A stretch of DNA of 60,620 nucleotides from Bradyrhizobium sp. STM 3843 (GCF_000239815.1 NZ_CAFK01000092.1:1-60620); one strand, 5' to 3'. Shown: positions 49,727-60,286, counted from the stretch's first letter. Translations and numbers: made by a program. The notes: generated from the letters alone by a model not told the origin.

Positions 49727-50395
49727 TCATCTCGGGCGCTGTTGAACCTCGCGGGAGACAAGGGCTTCGGCGCGGCGAAAATCGGCGTCGGCGCCGATCT
49801 GGTCGCCAAGTTTCGCCTTCATGGCTCCGCGCTCGCGGATCAACAGCGGATTCTTGGGATCAACCTTGATGATCACGTCGAGGTCGGCGATCGCGCGATC
49901 GAACTGGCCCTTGCGAGCATAAGCCGCGGCGCGTGCACCAAATGCCGCGAGATAGTCCGGTCTGAGCTGAATGGCGCGATCGAAATCTGCGATGGCACGA
50001 TCAAACTCGCCCTTGGCCATCAGCGCCACGCCGCGATTATTGATTGCCACATGATAGTCCGGCATCAGGCGGATGGCCTGATCATAGTCCTCGATCGCGC
50101 GGTCGACCTCGCCATTCGACCTGAAGGCCAAGCCCCGATTGTTGTAGGCCGCGACGAGATGGGCGAGCATTCGCTCGCCCGCCTTGATGACAGCGGTGCA
50201 GCCCTGGATCGGACGGTCCGAAGACAGCTCTGCGGCCCGCGCGCAGGAATCCCAGTCGTCTTCGTTCACGGCCAATGCGGTCGGCGTGCAAGAAACGACA
50301 ATTGCAGCCGTCACGACCGCTCTAGCCAGAGCAGACCGGAGCGGTCTTCTGCGACCCGTTCGCTCCGATGATCGCAGAGCCGGCGCCCTCCCCAT
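49727..50395 (-). CDS. Exported TPR-repeat protein
   Basis: A 222-residue protein with a signal peptide (ARAVVTAAIVVSCTPTALA, after a basic leader) and three or four tetratricopeptide repeats: AYNNRGLAFRSNGEVDRAIEDYDQAI, AINNRGVALMAKGEFDRAIADFDRAI and AFGARAAAYARKGQFDRAIADLDVII. Such repeats mediate protein-protein contacts. ATG 50395 is preferred to 50542 because the longer leader overlaps the upstream ATPase gene. It follows the P-type ATPase by 127 bases on the same strand and may be the tail of that operon. Partners unknown. Confidence 0.85.
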   Translation of the reverse strand: MGRAPALRSSERTGRRRPLRSALARAVVTAAIVVSCTPTALAVNEDDWDSCARAAELSSDRPIQGCTAVIKAGERMLAHLVAAYNNRGLAFRSNGEVDRAIEDYDQAIRLMPDYHVAINNRGVALMAKGEFDRAIADFDRAIQLRPDYLAAFGARAAAYARKGQFDRAIADLDVIIKVDPKNPLLIRERGAMKAKLGDQIGADADFRRAEALVSREVQQRPR

Positions 50396-50522
50396 TGCGG
50401 CGGGCACGACCGCAGCAGACGTGGACAAAGGAATACTCCGGAAAACACAGCTCGTTTTGAATCGGTGCGCATCATGGCAGATCGGAGCTGACAGCTGGCT
50501 GATATGGGTCAACGGCTTTCCG

Positions 50523-53102
50523 TCAGCGCGCCTCATCCCCAAGCTGAAAGCGGCGGCCCGTCAGCTTCGTTCGCCAGTAGGGCTTGAGCAGCTCCAACGC
50601 GAAAAGAATCAGCAGGGCCGAGGCAATCGCGATCCCCAGATCGTCGACATGCAGCGCACCGAACCGGAACAGCTCCCGCAAGGCGGGAACGCTGAGACAA
50701 AGGCCGAGGATGACGCAAACGCCAAGGAGGATCGAGAGCAGCGCCAGGTTGGGGCGAAGCAAGGCGAGCCTGAGAGACGAGCTGAACGAGCGGTTCACCA
50801 GGATCAGGCTGAAAATGCCGGCAATCAAAGCAACAAATGTGAGCGCCCGTACCTCGTCGTCGGGCATGCCGTTCCTCGATGCAAAGATGAACATGGCTCC
50901 AGCCATGCCAAACACGAGGGCGCCCTGCAGTGCTCCCCATGCCATCAACGGAAGCGGCAACAGCCGTGCGGTCGGCGAGCGCGGCGGCCGGCGCATCACA
51001 TCCTCCTCCTCTGTTTCAGCTTCGAAGACCAGAGAGCAGACGGGGTCGATGACCAACTCGAGAAAGGCGATGTGGATGGGACTGAAAATGATCGGCAATC
51101 CGAGCAGCAGCGGCAGCAGAGCGAGGCCTGCGATGGGCACATGCACCGCGACGATGAAGCTCATCGCCTTGCGCAGATTGTCGTAAATGCGGCGCCCTAG
51201 TCGGATTGCCGTGACGATCGATCCGAAATCGTCGTCCAGCAGCACAATGGAGGAGGCCTCGCGGGCGACATCGGTGCCGCGTCCGCCCATGGCGATGCCG
51301 ATATGGGCCGCCTTCAGCGACGGCGCATCGTTGACGCCATCGCCGGTCATGGCGACGATTTGCCCATCTGCTTTCAGCGCCTCCACGATGCGCAGCTTTT
51401 GTTCGGGCACGATCCGGGCAAATATGGTCGCGCTCCGCACGCGCGGGAGCAGCGCAGCCGCGTCCTGCCTGTCGATCATTTCACCCGTCACCGCCTCGTT
51501 CGCGGCAATGCCGGCCTGGCGCGCGATCGCAACAGCCGTTGCCGGATAGTCGCCCGTGATCATCACGATCCTGATGCCGGCGGCCTGACACTGCTGCACG
51601 GCGGCTGGAACGCTTGCACGCAGCGGGTCGGCAAAGCCGACCAGCCCGAGCAGCTTGAACGCGAAGTCGGCGGGTGTGTCGGGCAGCTCTGCTCCGGCAT
51701 GCTCGGCTTGCGCGACCGCCAGGACACGCATGCCGCCTGCGGCCATGCTCTCGACTGCAGCTTCCAGGTCGGCGCTTTCGTTCTTCGAGAGCCGGCACAG
51801 CCGGCCAATAGCCTCGGGAGCACCCTTCGCGGCCACGATCAGCGGCTCGCCGTTCTTCGCCCAAATCTGCGTGACCGCCAGAAGCTCCGGTCGCAGGCCA
51901 TAAGTCTTCACCAGTCTTGCGTCGGAGGGCGGCGAATGACCTTCTGGCCCGGAGAGGTCGTTTGAAAGCGAGTGGAGTGCCCTTTCCATCGGATCGAAGG
52001 CCTCCGGTGCGCTCGCCAGCACGCCATAGGCCACGAGCTGCTGAAAGCAGTGCTTGGCCGGGCCAGGATCGCCGGACCGCCATGCGCCTTGGTCCGTTCG
52101 CAGTTCGACCACGGACATTCGATTTTCAGTCAGTGTCCCGGTCTTGTCCGTGCACAGCACGGTCGCCGATCCAAGCGCTTCGATCGCCGTCGAGCGGCGG
52201 GTCAGCACCCGTGCGCGGGAAATGCGCCAGGCGCCCATCGCCATGAACACCGTGAGCACCACCGGAAACTCTTCCGGCAACATCGACATGCCGATGGTGA
52301 TTCCAGCCAATAATGCTTCCAACCAGCCGCCGCGGAACAGGCCGTAAAGGACCATGACCACCAGGCTGATCGCGCCACCACCGATCGCAGCCAACCGGAC
52401 GAGATTGCGGGTCTCGGTCTGCAAACGCGGTGGCTCGGGCGCGAGCCCGTGAAGGAGCTGTCCGATCCTGCCCATCTGGCTGCTGGCGCCGGTGGCCAGG
52501 ATCTCGGCGGTGCCGCTGCCGCGCACCACCAGCGAGCCCGAATAGACGTAGGGCGAATCCTCGCCGCCCGGAGCGGGCATCATTCGCGCTGCGTGTGGCG
52601 ACACGCGCTTGCCGACCGGAACGGACTCACCGGTCAGCAAGGATTCGTCGGTTTGCAGATCCCGCGCCTCGAGCAGCAATGCGTCCGCCGGAACCCGGTC
52701 GCCCTCGGTCAGAAGGATGAGATCGCCACGGACCACGTCGCGTCCCGCGATCCGCTTGCGCACGCCATCGCGGATCACCAATGCGCGCGGACTTGCCAGG
52801 TTGCGCAGCGCATCGAGCACCCGCTCGGTCCTGCTCTCCTGAACCACCGTGATCAGGATCGAGAGCATGGCGAAGGCAAGCAGGATCAGCGCCTCCTTGA
52901 CGTCGCCGAGCAGGAGATAGATGGCGCCACCGCCGATCAGCAGCGCAAACATCGGCTCGCGCAGGACTTCGAGGACGATGCGAAGCGGCGTGCGTCTCTC
53001 GGGCTCGGGCAGCTCGTTGGCGCCTTCGGCGGCCAGCCGCGCCTGCGCTTTACTTTCGCTGAGACCGGTCAGGTGGATCGGCGAACGGTCATCATTCTTC
53101 AT
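50523..53102 (-). CDS. Cation-transporting P-type ATPase (P2-type, Ca/Mg-like)
   Basis: An 859-residue P-type ATPase. An N-terminal cation-ATPase domain (GLSESKAQARLAAEGANELPEPE) precedes the membrane core. TM4 has SMLPEEFPVVLTVF, the phosphorylation site is Asp319 in CTDKTGTLTENRM, and hinge motifs MITGDYPATA and MTGDGVNDAPSLK follow. A TM6 segment LELVIDPVCSLVFEAE supplies acidic residues for ion binding. The PEEFP variant and absence of CPx and N-terminal metal-binding domains argue against a heavy-metal P1B pump. The ion is not determined. It starts 33 bases after the membrane-fusion gene ends. Confidence 0.9.
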   Translation of the reverse strand: MKNDDRSPIHLTGLSESKAQARLAAEGANELPEPERRTPLRIVLEVLREPMFALLIGGGAIYLLLGDVKEALILLAFAMLSILITVVQESRTERVLDALRNLASPRALVIRDGVRKRIAGRDVVRGDLILLTEGDRVPADALLLEARDLQTDESLLTGESVPVGKRVSPHAARMMPAPGGEDSPYVYSGSLVVRGSGTAEILATGASSQMGRIGQLLHGLAPEPPRLQTETRNLVRLAAIGGGAISLVVMVLYGLFRGGWLEALLAGITIGMSMLPEEFPVVLTVFMAMGAWRISRARVLTRRSTAIEALGSATVLCTDKTGTLTENRMSVVELRTDQGAWRSGDPGPAKHCFQQLVAYGVLASAPEAFDPMERALHSLSNDLSGPEGHSPPSDARLVKTYGLRPELLAVTQIWAKNGEPLIVAAKGAPEAIGRLCRLSKNESADLEAAVESMAAGGMRVLAVAQAEHAGAELPDTPADFAFKLLGLVGFADPLRASVPAAVQQCQAAGIRIVMITGDYPATAVAIARQAGIAANEAVTGEMIDRQDAAALLPRVRSATIFARIVPEQKLRIVEALKADGQIVAMTGDGVNDAPSLKAAHIGIAMGGRGTDVAREASSIVLLDDDFGSIVTAIRLGRRIYDNLRKAMSFIVAVHVPIAGLALLPLLLGLPIIFSPIHIAFLELVIDPVCSLVFEAETEEEDVMRRPPRSPTARLLPLPLMAWGALQGALVFGMAGAMFIFASRNGMPDDEVRALTFVALIAGIFSLILVNRSFSSSLRLALLRPNLALLSILLGVCVILGLCLSVPALRELFRFGALHVDDLGIAIASALLILFALELLKPYWRTKLTGRRFQLGDEAR

Positions 53103-53135
53103 CTTGCTACCATTTCGGAGATCGGCCGGGCACAA

Positions 53136-54356
53136 CTACGGTGCGGTCTGCGATCGCGGTGCCACGCGCACGCCTGAGGTGACCCGGTCGCTGGGATAGA
53201 CAATGACGGTTTCGCCTTGAGTCAACCCGGAGCCGATCGCTGCAAATCGACCCGAGCGGCGAAGCACCTCGACGCTGTGGAGCTCGGCACGGTCGCCTTT
53301 GACGGCGTAGACGCTCCATTGATCGCCGCGGCGAAACAGGGCTCCGGCCGGAACGATGGTCGCGTCATCCTTCGCGAACACAACGATCTGGGTGTCGACC
53401 TGGTAGGCGTCGCCGAGTCGTGCCCACTGCTCCGCAGGTGAGATGATGTCGACCAGGACGTTGACCCGTTGTTCTTCCACGCCGAGAGTCGAGATCTTGG
53501 TGAAGGCTGCCGGCTCGACCCGGCGGACACGTCCGGACAGCGGCTCCGGCCGGCCCCAATGAATAATCGTCACATCCGCCCCGGGTCGGATCTCGACGGC
53601 GTCCGTGCTCAGGACATCCACCACGATTTCGAGATCGTGCGGATCACCGACCTCCAGGAGCGGTGTTCCCGGCTGGACGATCGTTTCGCTTTCCTGTGCC
53701 ACCTTCAGCACGACTCCGGCAATCGGCGCCGTGACGCTCCAACTCTCCGGAGCCTCATTCAGATTGGTGTTGCCAGCGTAGCGGGCCAACAAGGCGCGCA
53801 TCTGGCTCAGCTCGTGTTCGGCAGCATGGTCGAGAAGCTCCGCGGCGCGCAGGTCCCGGTCCGCTGTCCGCACAGTGAGCTCGGCATGCTCCAGTGCCTG
53901 AGTCGTCGCAGCACCGCGCCCTGCCAGCGTCCGCGTCCGGGCCAGGTCCGCGTTCGCCTGGTCGCTCTGGGCGCGCGCCCGCTCGACGACCGCCTTGGCA
54001 CGCTCCTCATTGGCCTCCGCCGCGCCAAGCCGCTCCTCGACTTCGTGACGGGTGCGGGGATCCATCAGCGGTGCGGGCGAAGGCGTGATGGTCGCAACGG
54101 CATCATCAGACTTGATCTGGTCTCCAGCCTTGAAGTGGAGACGTCCGAGCCGGCCGGCGAGCGGCGCTGCCACCACATAGCGCTCGCGGACCCGGGTCTT
54201 GCCGTCTTCATCGACGGTGGCGATGAACCGGCCCTTGGCGACGACCGCCGTCTCGACCGGTATCGCGCCCGGCATCACCGCCCAGGCGACCAGCGCCGCC
54301 ACCGCGATGAAGGTCCCGGCGATCGCGATGCGGCGGACGGCCACGTGCATGCTCAT
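53136..54356 (-). CDS. HlyD-type membrane-fusion protein, ABC-linked
   Basis: A 406-residue efflux adaptor. One N-terminal membrane helix (IAIAGTFIAVAALVAWAVM) precedes a biotinyl-lipoyl half-domain, a long coiled-coil hairpin (about 105-195, rich in Glu/Arg/Ala heptads such as AEANEERAKAVVERARAQSDQANADLARTR), the second lipoyl half (TAPIAGVVLKVAQESETIVQPG) and a beta-barrel. Its start overlaps the permease stop by four bases, so it belongs to a MacAB-like ABC system here rather than the RND operon. Confidence 0.9.
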   Translation of the reverse strand: MSMHVAVRRIAIAGTFIAVAALVAWAVMPGAIPVETAVVAKGRFIATVDEDGKTRVRERYVVAAPLAGRLGRLHFKAGDQIKSDDAVATITPSPAPLMDPRTRHEVEERLGAAEANEERAKAVVERARAQSDQANADLARTRTLAGRGAATTQALEHAELTVRTADRDLRAAELLDHAAEHELSQMRALLARYAGNTNLNEAPESWSVTAPIAGVVLKVAQESETIVQPGTPLLEVGDPHDLEIVVDVLSTDAVEIRPGADVTIIHWGRPEPLSGRVRRVEPAAFTKISTLGVEEQRVNVLVDIISPAEQWARLGDAYQVDTQIVVFAKDDATIVPAGALFRRGDQWSVYAVKGDRAELHSVEVLRRSGRFAAIGSGLTQGETVIVYPSDRVTSGVRVAPRSQTAP

Positions 54357-56716
54357 TCCCTTGTCTTGAGGGCCGCGACCAGGTCGAGCTGGTCGACGCG
54401 CCTGCGGACGATAGCTGCACTTGCCGCGGCAGCAACGAGGACGACGCCGGCCGCGATCAGATACGTCCGAGGTTCGATGACCGGGGGGATCTGGAAGCTT
54501 TCGTTGGAATGGAAGCGGGCAATCAACGCGATGATCTCATGTGACAGTGCGAGCCCGATCGGAATCGCGAGCGCGATCTCGGCGGCGAATTCGACGAACA
54601 GCATGCTTGCGACCTCGCCGCGACTGAAGCCGAGCACGCGCAGGCTCGCAAGCTCCCAGGCGCGTTCCTGCAGGCTGATCCGGGCGCTATTGTAAACCAC
54701 GCCCACCGTGATGATCCCGGCGAAGACGGTGAGAATGCCGGCGCTGACGAAGACCAGTCCCGCGATCTTCTCCAGGAATGACGACAGTACGGACCCCTTC
54801 ATCGATACGGATTCGATCGTGGGGAGTTGCTTCAATCTTCGCCCCAAGGCCGGCAGCGCGGTCGGCTCGACATACAGGCTCGCGGCGGACACTGTGGCCC
54901 CTTCAACGGTCAAGTGGTTAAGCGTGCCGATATCCATGTAGGATGCCATCCCGATCGATTCATCGACCGTCGCGCTGACCGGTAGGTCGCGCTTCAGGCG
55001 GCGGCCTTCCATGGTCTCGACGCTGATCACGTCACCCGGCTTCACCGCGAGTCGTTCGGCCAGCCGCCGGCTCAGGGTAATCCCATCAGGGGCAGCGGCA
55101 ATCGGTCGCAGCGTCGCGTCATGCGGCCGGCGCAGCTGGTCGGCGGCCGAGAGACCGATCACCGAGGTCAGATAGCTGTGCTGCCCGGCCCGCAGCCGCA
55201 CCGGGACAATGCGTTGTCCTTCGACGGCCAGAACGCCGGGCAGGCGCGCCAGATCGCGGAGGATGATCCGGTCCATGGGATGCGGAAACGTGATGCCAAC
55301 ATTGCCGCGTTCGATCAGGTTGAACTGAAGATCGATCATTTGGTCGATGGCGTCGCGCCAGAAGATGCCAAGCACCATCATGGGGACGGCAAAAGCAACC
55401 CCGATCACGGTCAGCAGCGATCGGAACGGCCGTCCGGCCATATTCCGCAGCATCATCATCCAACGGGCACTCATCGCTTTACCCAGCAGAAGCGCCTCGA
55501 TGGGAGAGCGGCGAAATCCAAGTGGCATGGCCGGCCGCATCGCAACCGCCGGAGCCAGGCTGACGACATCGCGTAAAGCCGTCAGAACGCCCAGCGACCC
55601 TGCGGCGAGACTGATCGCGACGCCTGCAACAATTGACCAGAGCGTCAGTCTGAATGGGAGATCTGGCAGCCGGAAAAAGCCGTGGTAGCTCGCCATCATC
55701 GCTTCCCCGAAGCCCAGGCCGGCCGCGGTGCCGAGCACCGATCCGATCAGCACAATGACCAGGACGAGCTTCAGATAATGCAGCGCCAGCGTGATGGTCG
55801 GAAAGCCCAGAGCTTTCAATGCCGCGATTTGCTCGCGCTGAGCACCGACCAATCTGCCGAGCGCGCTGTTCAGAAGGAACGCAGCGACACAAAAGAAAAT
55901 AAACGGGATGGTGATGGACATCACCCTCTGCTGGTTCAGTTCGTCCTGAAGGAAGCGATTGGAGGGCTGATCCCGGCGCCCGATGGCCCCGACCGAGCCG
56001 TAGGGATCAAGCAGCCGGTCCAACTCTTCGATCACCGGCTGGGGATTGACGTCGGGTGCCAGGGAAATGACCGCATCATTGAAGGCCGCCTTCATGTCAA
56101 AAGCCGCCTCGGCCGCGCGGCGATCGACCCAAAGGATCGCGTAGAGACGATCGTCCGGAATCGGCAGCCCCGGTTTGACCGCGTAGATATATTCCGGTGA
56201 CAGCGCAATTCCCGAGACACGAAAGCTCTGGATCTTGCCGTTGAGCAGCGCCCGGACCTCGTCACCCGGCTTCACGCCGTTCGCCTCGGCAAAGGCCTCG
56301 TTGATGACCGCGTCCCTTGGCGAGCCTGGTTCAGGCGCCGTGCCGCTGCGAAAATATAGCCGCGCCAGCTGTTCGTCGCCGGCTTGGTTCAGAGACACCA
56401 TCCGCGCCGACACGGGCTGTGATGCAGCCGGCCAGTCGATGATGACTTCGCGCATGATACGCGGCTCGACGGCAACAACGCCCGGAATGGCGCTGAGCCG
56501 CGGCACGATCGACAATGGTGCGCGCTTGAGCGTCACGAAGATCTCCGGAAATCGAGCGGACGCGTAGAACTGCTCGCAAGCAGAACGCAAGGACACGTAA
56601 GTCGAGACCGAACCGACAAAGACCGCCACGCCGGCTGCGACGAGCAGCGCGATCGTCAGCACCTGACCGCGCATGGCGCTGATGTCGCGCCACAGTTTGC
56701 GGTCCAGCAGGCTCAC
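54353..56716 (-). CDS. FtsX-family ABC transporter permease, two-domain
   Basis: A 787-residue permease with two FtsX modules. The N-terminal helix ([18 protein letters not shown]) is followed by a periplasmic MacB-like core (about 50-265), three helices ([45 protein letters not shown]), a second periplasmic domain (about 475-640), and three final helices ending [16 protein letters not shown]. Such proteins act with a MacB-type ATPase to export substrates from the periplasm or inner membrane. It overlaps both neighbours by four bases. The substrate is unknown. Confidence 0.9.
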   Translation of the reverse strand: MSLLDRKLWRDISAMRGQVLTIALLVAAGVAVFVGSVSTYVSLRSACEQFYASARFPEIFVTLKRAPLSIVPRLSAIPGVVAVEPRIMREVIIDWPAASQPVSARMVSLNQAGDEQLARLYFRSGTAPEPGSPRDAVINEAFAEANGVKPGDEVRALLNGKIQSFRVSGIALSPEYIYAVKPGLPIPDDRLYAILWVDRRAAEAAFDMKAAFNDAVISLAPDVNPQPVIEELDRLLDPYGSVGAIGRRDQPSNRFLQDELNQQRVMSITIPFIFFCVAAFLLNSALGRLVGAQREQIAALKALGFPTITLALHYLKLVLVIVLIGSVLGTAAGLGFGEAMMASYHGFFRLPDLPFRLTLWSIVAGVAISLAAGSLGVLTALRDVVSLAPAVAMRPAMPLGFRRSPIEALLLGKAMSARWMMMLRNMAGRPFRSLLTVIGVAFAVPMMVLGIFWRDAIDQMIDLQFNLIERGNVGITFPHPMDRIILRDLARLPGVLAVEGQRIVPVRLRAGQHSYLTSVIGLSAADQLRRPHDATLRPIAAAPDGITLSRRLAERLAVKPGDVISVETMEGRRLKRDLPVSATVDESIGMASYMDIGTLNHLTVEGATVSAASLYVEPTALPALGRRLKQLPTIESVSMKGSVLSSFLEKIAGLVFVSAGILTVFAGIITVGVVYNSARISLQERAWELASLRVLGFSRGEVASMLFVEFAAEIALAIPIGLALSHEIIALIARFHSNESFQIPPVIEPRTYLIAAGVVLVAAAASAAIVRRRVDQLDLVAALKTRE

Positions 56717-57498
56717 CAGTGCACCTCGTCGGCAGAGAGTCGGCGCGCATTGCGCTCCTCACCCACGATCCGCCCGCCGCCGAGCCGGAGCACGCGGTCG
56801 GCCATGCCGGCAATGGCGGCGTTATGGGTGATGATGATGATCGTGGTGCCGAACCTCTCATTTGCGCGTGCGATTGCTGCCAGAACTACTTTGCCCGTCT
56901 CGTAGTCCAGCGCGCCCGTAGGCTCGTCGCAGAGCAGCACGTCCGGCGATTTCACGATGGCGCGGGCGACGGCAACGCGCTGCTGCTCGCCGCCGGACAG
57001 CTGGGACGGAAAGTGGTCGATGCGGTGCTCGAGACCGACCAGCTTGATCACCTCGAGCGGATCGAGCGGCCTTTCGGCGATCTCTTTCACCAGCGCGACG
57101 TTCTCCAGCACGGTGAGGCTGGGAATCAGATTATAGAATTGAAAGACGAAGCCGACATGTTCGCGCCGATACCGCGTCAGTTCGGCATCATCTGCCCCGA
57201 CCAGATCGTGATCGCGCCAGTGCGCATCGCCCGAGGTCGGGCTGTCCAGGCCGCCGAGGATGTTCAGCAGCGTCGACTTTCCCGAGCCCGATGGTCCAAG
57301 CAGCACGACGAATTCGCGTTCGAAGATATCGAGGTCGACATCCCGCAAGGCGTGCACATGGACGTCCCCCATGTGATAGGTCTTTGAGAGGCGCCGAGCA
57401 CGGAAGACTGGCGTGGCGGCCAGCGACTTGCCAGCTACGGCCGATCCGATCGCGCATTGGCCTGGCTTGTCCGTGGTTCCCATGTACGTGGTTCCCAT
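56713..57498 (-). CDS. ABC transporter ATP-binding protein (MacB/LolD-type)
   Basis: A 261-residue ATPase. Walker A is [12 protein letters not shown], the Q-loop is [17 protein letters not shown], the signature is [15 protein letters not shown] and Walker B is [12 protein letters not shown], followed by IIIITHN. This is the MacB/LolD/FtsE subfamily that pairs with FtsX-type permeases. ATG 57498 is used; a second in-frame ATG five codons on arises from a short duplication (MGTTYMGTT). It overlaps the permease gene by four bases. Confidence 0.93.
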   Translation of the reverse strand: MGTTYMGTTDKPGQCAIGSAVAGKSLAATPVFRARRLSKTYHMGDVHVHALRDVDLDIFEREFVVLLGPSGSGKSTLLNILGGLDSPTSGDAHWRDHDLVGADDAELTRYRREHVGFVFQFYNLIPSLTVLENVALVKEIAERPLDPLEVIKLVGLEHRIDHFPSQLSGGEQQRVAVARAIVKSPDVLLCDEPTGALDYETGKVVLAAIARANERFGTTIIIITHNAAIAGMADRVLRLGGGRIVGEERNARRLSADEVHW

Positions 57499-57508
57499 GA
57501 GCCTCACG

Positions 57509-58561
57509 TCAGCGCGGTGGCTTTGGGGTTGACGGCCACACGCGGCGTTCACCGAGCAGCCCCTCGATATAGACCGTATTGACCAGAACCAGCAGCACTA
57601 CCGCGAGCGGCGCTGCCAGCAGCACGCCGAACGGACCTAACAGCAATCCGAAGACGAGGGTCGCGAACAGGGTGAGCACCGGAGGCAGCTCGACGGCTTC
57701 TGCCTGCACCAACGGCGTAATGAGATTGCCTTCGATGAAATGAATTCCGGCATAGAGCGCGATGACGTAGACGGCCAGCATCGGCCCCTGCATCGCGGCC
57801 ATGAGGATGGCGGACACCGACGCCAGGATCGGCCCGACATAGGGAATGAAGGCAAATAGACCGGAGATCATCCCGAGTGCGATCGGCGCGGCAACGCCGA
57901 GCGCGAAGAGGCCGATGGTGGTCAATGTGCCAACCACCGCCATCGTGACCGACTGGCCGATCAGCCATCGCCGTAGAGTCATTCCCAGGAGATCGAGGAC
58001 ATCGCGGCTCCGCTCGCGGCTCTTCGCCGGCACCAGCCGCAGCAGGGCCTCGACATAACGCATCGGCTGGATCGCCAGGTAAATCGCAGCGAACAGCAAA
58101 ACGGCGGCATAGGCGCCCGCCCGGAACACCGAGCCGAAGAGAGCTGCGATATAACCGGCGGCCTGCCCGGTGGCGGCGCCGAGATTCACATCCTGCACCC
58201 GGCCGAGCAGCCAAGTGCCCAGAGAGCTCGAACCGAACTCGCGGGCGATCTCCGAGAGGCTCTGCGGCAGATCCTTGGCCAGCACACTGAATTGCGCCGA
58301 GATCTGCGCTCCGAACAGCCAGCCGATCGCCCCGACAGATCCGGCGAGCGCCGTGACGACCGGCAGCACCGCCCAATGGTCCGGCAAGCCGGTCCTGCGG
58401 CCGAGTTCATGCGCCAAGCCTCGCAGCAGGAGCGCCAGGAGCGCGGCGCCGAAAGCCAGGACCACGACCTCCGACAGTTTCCAGATGGCAATCAGCGTTG
58501 CGCCGGCAAGGCACACCAGAAGGAGCCGGCGGGCAAAGCTATCCGAAGCGGTCTGCTCCAT
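57509..58561 (-). CDS. AI-2E family transporter (PerM/YdiK-like)
   Basis: A 350-residue membrane protein of the AI-2 exporter superfamily. Eight or so helices are visible, for example [40 protein letters not shown] and [25 protein letters not shown], with a conserved FIPYVGP motif and the terminal [17 protein letters not shown]. Family members move small molecules or ions, and the name does not prove an autoinducer role. ATG 58561 (MEQTASD) is preferred to a TTG four codons upstream. It is the first gene of the 8-kb operon, ten bases before the ABC ATPase gene. Confidence 0.9.
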   Translation of the reverse strand: MEQTASDSFARRLLLVCLAGATLIAIWKLSEVVVLAFGAALLALLLRGLAHELGRRTGLPDHWAVLPVVTALAGSVGAIGWLFGAQISAQFSVLAKDLPQSLSEIAREFGSSSLGTWLLGRVQDVNLGAATGQAAGYIAALFGSVFRAGAYAAVLLFAAIYLAIQPMRYVEALLRLVPAKSRERSRDVLDLLGMTLRRWLIGQSVTMAVVGTLTTIGLFALGVAAPIALGMISGLFAFIPYVGPILASVSAILMAAMQGPMLAVYVIALYAGIHFIEGNLITPLVQAEAVELPPVLTLFATLVFGLLLGPFGVLLAAPLAVVLLVLVNTVYIEGLLGERRVWPSTPKPPR

Positions 58562-58655
58562 TTCGTTGCGCAACAGGGCACTTCCTCACTTGTTCCATGC
58601 TGTCCGCAGCATCGCACTCGTCCCACGTGAGAAACCAACAAATGAGAATTGTCGC

Positions 58656-58669
58656 TTGATGCGGATCAA
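58656..58669. promoter_or_regulatory. FNR/FixK-type box between divergent operons
   Basis: TTGATGCGGATCAA is a perfect TTGAT-N4-ATCAA dyad, the consensus for FNR/FixK-class oxygen-responsive regulators. It is centred about 54 bases before the cytochrome gene start and about 101 bases before the AI-2E gene start on the other strand. Confidence 0.85.
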
Positions 58670-58716
58670 ACCCCCGCCTGCAGCGCGATCTATTTTCCGG
58701 GCAGGAGGACCAGAAC

Positions 58717-59325
58717 ATGGATTCTCAAGGAGCAAGCCAAGAACTAAGCCACGAACCAGGCCATGAGTACGGCCCGGTCGCAAAGCTGTTGCATTGGACC
58801 ACCGTCGCCTTTGTCGCCGTGGTCTGGGCTTTGGGGACGTTTGGCGACGAGCTTCCTCGGGGGAGCGTGCGGGACACGGGACTGCTCGCTCACATGTGGA
58901 TCGGGTTGGTTATTCTCCTGATCGCCGCAGTGCGGATACCGTGGCGCATGGCAAATCCGCCTCCGAAGGTCACTCCAACGGAATTCGGAAGGTGGCTCAT
59001 CGAATGGACCGACCCGGTCTCGCGCGTCATGCATTATGCGCTCTATGCGTTGCTGATTGCGGTCCCGATCTGCGGAATCGCGCTGCAATTTGCAAAGGGG
59101 CATGCCCTTCCGATTTTTGGGCTCGTCGAAATTCCATCGCCCTGGCTCGCCGACAAGGCGTTCGCTCATACGGTCAAGGAGGCGCACGAAATCTTGGCCA
59201 ATGTTCTTTTGGCCTTGGCAGCCTTCCATATGGCCGCGGCCGTCGTCCATCATGTTGTGTTCGGCGACGATACCCTGCGGCGCATGCTGCCGCACCTGCG
59301 CAACGTACAAGGGGAGCCGCGCTAG
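58717..59325 (+). CDS. Cytochrome b561-type membrane protein
   Basis: A 202-residue b-type cytochrome with four membrane helices: LHWTTVAFVAVVWALGTFG, MWIGLVILLIAAVRI, VMHYALYALLIAVPICGIAL and NVLLALAAFHMAAAVVHHVV. Histidines at LLHW, LAHMW, VMHY and AFHMA are placed as haem ligands of the bacterial b561/Ni-hydrogenase b-subunit family. AGGAGG lies eight bases before the ATG. It probably transfers electrons between the quinone pool and a periplasmic partner; the partner is not in the window. A perfect FNR/FixK box upstream fits low-oxygen expression. Confidence 0.9.
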   Translation: MDSQGASQELSHEPGHEYGPVAKLLHWTTVAFVAVVWALGTFGDELPRGSVRDTGLLAHMWIGLVILLIAAVRIPWRMANPPPKVTPTEFGRWLIEWTDPVSRVMHYALYALLIAVPICGIALQFAKGHALPIFGLVEIPSPWLADKAFAHTVKEAHEILANVLLALAAFHMAAAVVHHVVFGDDTLRRMLPHLRNVQGEPR

Positions 59326-60137
59326 ACCTCCAGTGTCATCGTCACCGGGACATGGTCCGACGGCCGTTCCCAGCTGCGCGCGTCACGCAGGATGCGGAAG
59401 TCGCTGACCTGATCTTTCAGCGCGCGCGACACCCAGATGTGGTCGAGCCGGCGGCCGCGGTCGCCCACGGTCCAATCCGCGGCGCGATAGCTCCACCACG
59501 TATAGACCTTTTCCGATTGTGGGATGCGCTCGCGCGCCACGTCGAACCATTCGCCTTGCGCCTGCGCGGCCAGCAGCTTCTCGCATTCGATCGGCGTGTG
59601 CGACACCACCTTCAACAGCTGCTTGTGCGACCAGACGTCGTTCTCATACGGCGCCACGTTAAGGTCACCGACCAGGATGTGGCGGTCGTCGCCGCGCGGA
59701 TGCAACGGCTCGCAAGCCTTCATCTCGTCGAGGAATTGCAGCTTGTGCTCGAATTTCGGATTGAGCGCGGGATCCGGAATGTCGCCGCCGGCGGGCACAT
59801 AGAAATTGTGCAGCACCACGGGCTTCGCAAGCTGTGCCTTTTCTCCGAAGGAAACGGAGATGTGGCGCGAGTCGATCTTGTCGCAGAAGGTCCTGATATC
59901 GGTGCTCTCGAACGGCCATTTCGAGATCACCGCGACGCCGTGATAGCCCTTCTGCCCGTTCAGCGCGATGTGCTCGTAGCCGAGCCGTCGGAAGCGCTTC
60001 AGCGGAAAGGCGTCGTCGATGCACTTGGTCTCCTGCAGGCAGAGCACATCGGGCCTGACGGACTTGATGAATTTGGCGACCAGGTCGATGCGCAGGCGCA
60101 CCGAATTGATATTCCAGGTGGTGAGGACGAGACGCAT
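59322..60137 (-). CDS. xthA: Exodeoxyribonuclease III
   Basis: A 271-residue AP endonuclease and 3'-5' exonuclease of base-excision repair. Class II AP-endonuclease motifs are present: TWNINSVRLRIDLV at the N-terminus, LCLQETKCID (metal-binding Glu), VVLHNFYVPAGGD, ILVGDLNVAPYENDVW (active-site Asp-x-Asn), and RRLDHIWVS plus SDHVPVTM (Asp/His) at the end. It is convergent with the cytochrome gene, with stops overlapping by four bases. Confidence 0.96.
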   Translation of the reverse strand: MRLVLTTWNINSVRLRIDLVAKFIKSVRPDVLCLQETKCIDDAFPLKRFRRLGYEHIALNGQKGYHGVAVISKWPFESTDIRTFCDKIDSRHISVSFGEKAQLAKPVVLHNFYVPAGGDIPDPALNPKFEHKLQFLDEMKACEPLHPRGDDRHILVGDLNVAPYENDVWSHKQLLKVVSHTPIECEKLLAAQAQGEWFDVARERIPQSEKVYTWWSYRAADWTVGDRGRRLDHIWVSRALKDQVSDFRILRDARSWERPSDHVPVTMTLEV

Positions 60138-60286
60138 GGGAGGTGCGTCATAGCATGGAATATGGCGGAGTCTCCCTCCTCAAGCGACGCGCAGGCGCAG
60201 AGACGCGGCCGCGCCGTGGCGGCGCGCCGCTTATCCCCAATTCTTCACAGGTCGGCTTAGCGAGCGGACAGCTTGGCGCCCGCGGA

